From Stagonosporopsis chrysanthemi (Eukaryota > Ascomycota > Dothideomycetes > Pleosporales > Didymellaceae): 28,332 bases of DNA. The notes beneath the pieces are model-generated. The model saw nothing but the letters and a program-made list of their open reading frames with translations. It ran no database searches and was not told the origin of the DNA. Each line of letters starts with the position of its first letter. Position 1 is the stretch's first letter. The position numbers and the translations under genes were made by a program. The stretch covers positions 1-28,332 of the forward strand of contig JAFISE010000291.1 in NCBI GenBank assembly GCA_022560025.1, read 5' to 3'. Positions 28,099 to 28,332 of the stretch are shown piece after piece.

Positions 28099-28201
28099 AC
28101 TCGTCTCGTCTTGTCCATCCCCATCCAAGACAGCTAAAACAGCTATCTAGCCTTGCACTGTACTTAGGGACGTAGACATAGACATAGAGTTAAACATACA
28201 C

Positions 28202-28332
28202 CTAAACAGACCTAAACGTAAACGTAAACACACTTAACGTGTTTGACAAGCGAGTCGCGCATACAAGCGAGTCGCGCACCCCACCAATCTTGATCACTTT
28301 GAAGCCCTCCAACTCCACTACGCGAGGAGATA
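28202..28332 (-). CDS. Possible 3' end of a gene running off the window
   Basis: On the minus strand one frame is open from the right edge to a TAG at 28202-28204. The edge portion reads RVVELEGFKVIKIGGVRDS, which looks like ordinary protein. The following part crosses a short direct repeat (ACAAGCGAGTCGCGCA at about 28247-28262 and 28263-28278) and simple-sequence DNA, so the true end may be elsewhere, for example at an intron. Too little is visible to name a family. Confidence 0.25.
   Translation of the reverse strand, partial: SPRVVELEGFKVIKIGGVRDSLVCATRLSNTLSVFTFTFRSV

Larger units (their letters stand above)
27089..28201. other. Intergenic region with clustered microsatellites
   Basis: No gene is seen downstream of the asparagine-synthetase-like gene. 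Four simple repeats cluster in the last 600 bp: AGGGTC hexamers (about 27657-27682), AATTC pentamers (about 27693-27721), a GATGCTG heptamer in five perfect copies (27875-27909), and a long CTTGT pentamer array (separate entry). Confidence 0.6.

Noticed and set aside
27939..28124. Minus-strand ORF of repeated DKTRQ
   Set aside because: It is produced entirely by the CTTGT microsatellite.

Overview
The window looks like nuclear DNA of a filamentous ascomycete (Pezizomycotina, probably Dothideomycetes; the class is an inference). The reasons are short GT-AG introns of 43-130 nt with CTAAC/CTGAC-type branch sites, GC-rich coding DNA, wide pyrimidine-rich intergenic regions, a fungal NACHT-ankyrin NLR, a HET-domain relic, and a fungal rhodopsin-like membrane protein relic. 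I see no prokaryotic features, CRISPR array, rRNA or tRNA.

Layout from left to right. The left edge is an extraordinary poly-C tract. Then comes a PP2A-like phosphatase of the Ppg1 type (minus strand), whose stop codon is followed in the same frame by 80 open codons ending in a second YFL terminus. Next are a small plus-strand membrane protein, a HET-domain pseudogene (minus), and about 2 kb of gene-poor DNA with a 46-bp tandem duplication. After that come a secreted, Cys-rich, single-pass cell-surface protein (minus), a GMC-family FAD oxidoreductase with an 11-codon first exon (minus), and a rhodopsin-like (PTH11/SAT20-type) pseudogene with two in-frame stops (minus). A membrane-anchored monothiol glutaredoxin (plus) converges on a Cys/His-rich coiled-coil protein (minus).

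The largest gene (minus, 16.9-20.9 kb) encodes a 1298-residue NLR-like STAND protein: Helo-like N-terminus, heptad linker, NACHT NTPase and 16 ankyrin repeats. Some repeats are nearly identical and carry an added loop. Upstream lies a pair of about 150-bp diverged direct repeats resembling degraded LTRs. Then a VPS9-CUE Rab5 exchange factor (minus), whose CUE domain is completed only by a small last exon, is divergently paired with an asparagine-synthetase-like protein of the ASNSD1 type (plus). The right end holds several microsatellites and possibly the last codons of another minus-strand gene.

The genes do not form one pathway. Ppg1, the VPS9 protein, the glutaredoxin and the ASNSD1-like protein are conserved housekeeping genes. 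The NLR, the HET relic, the rhodopsin-like relic and the repeats form an accessory layer typical of fungal self/non-self recognition and genome turnover. All intron positions and protein lengths were worked out by eye from splice motifs and family expectations.
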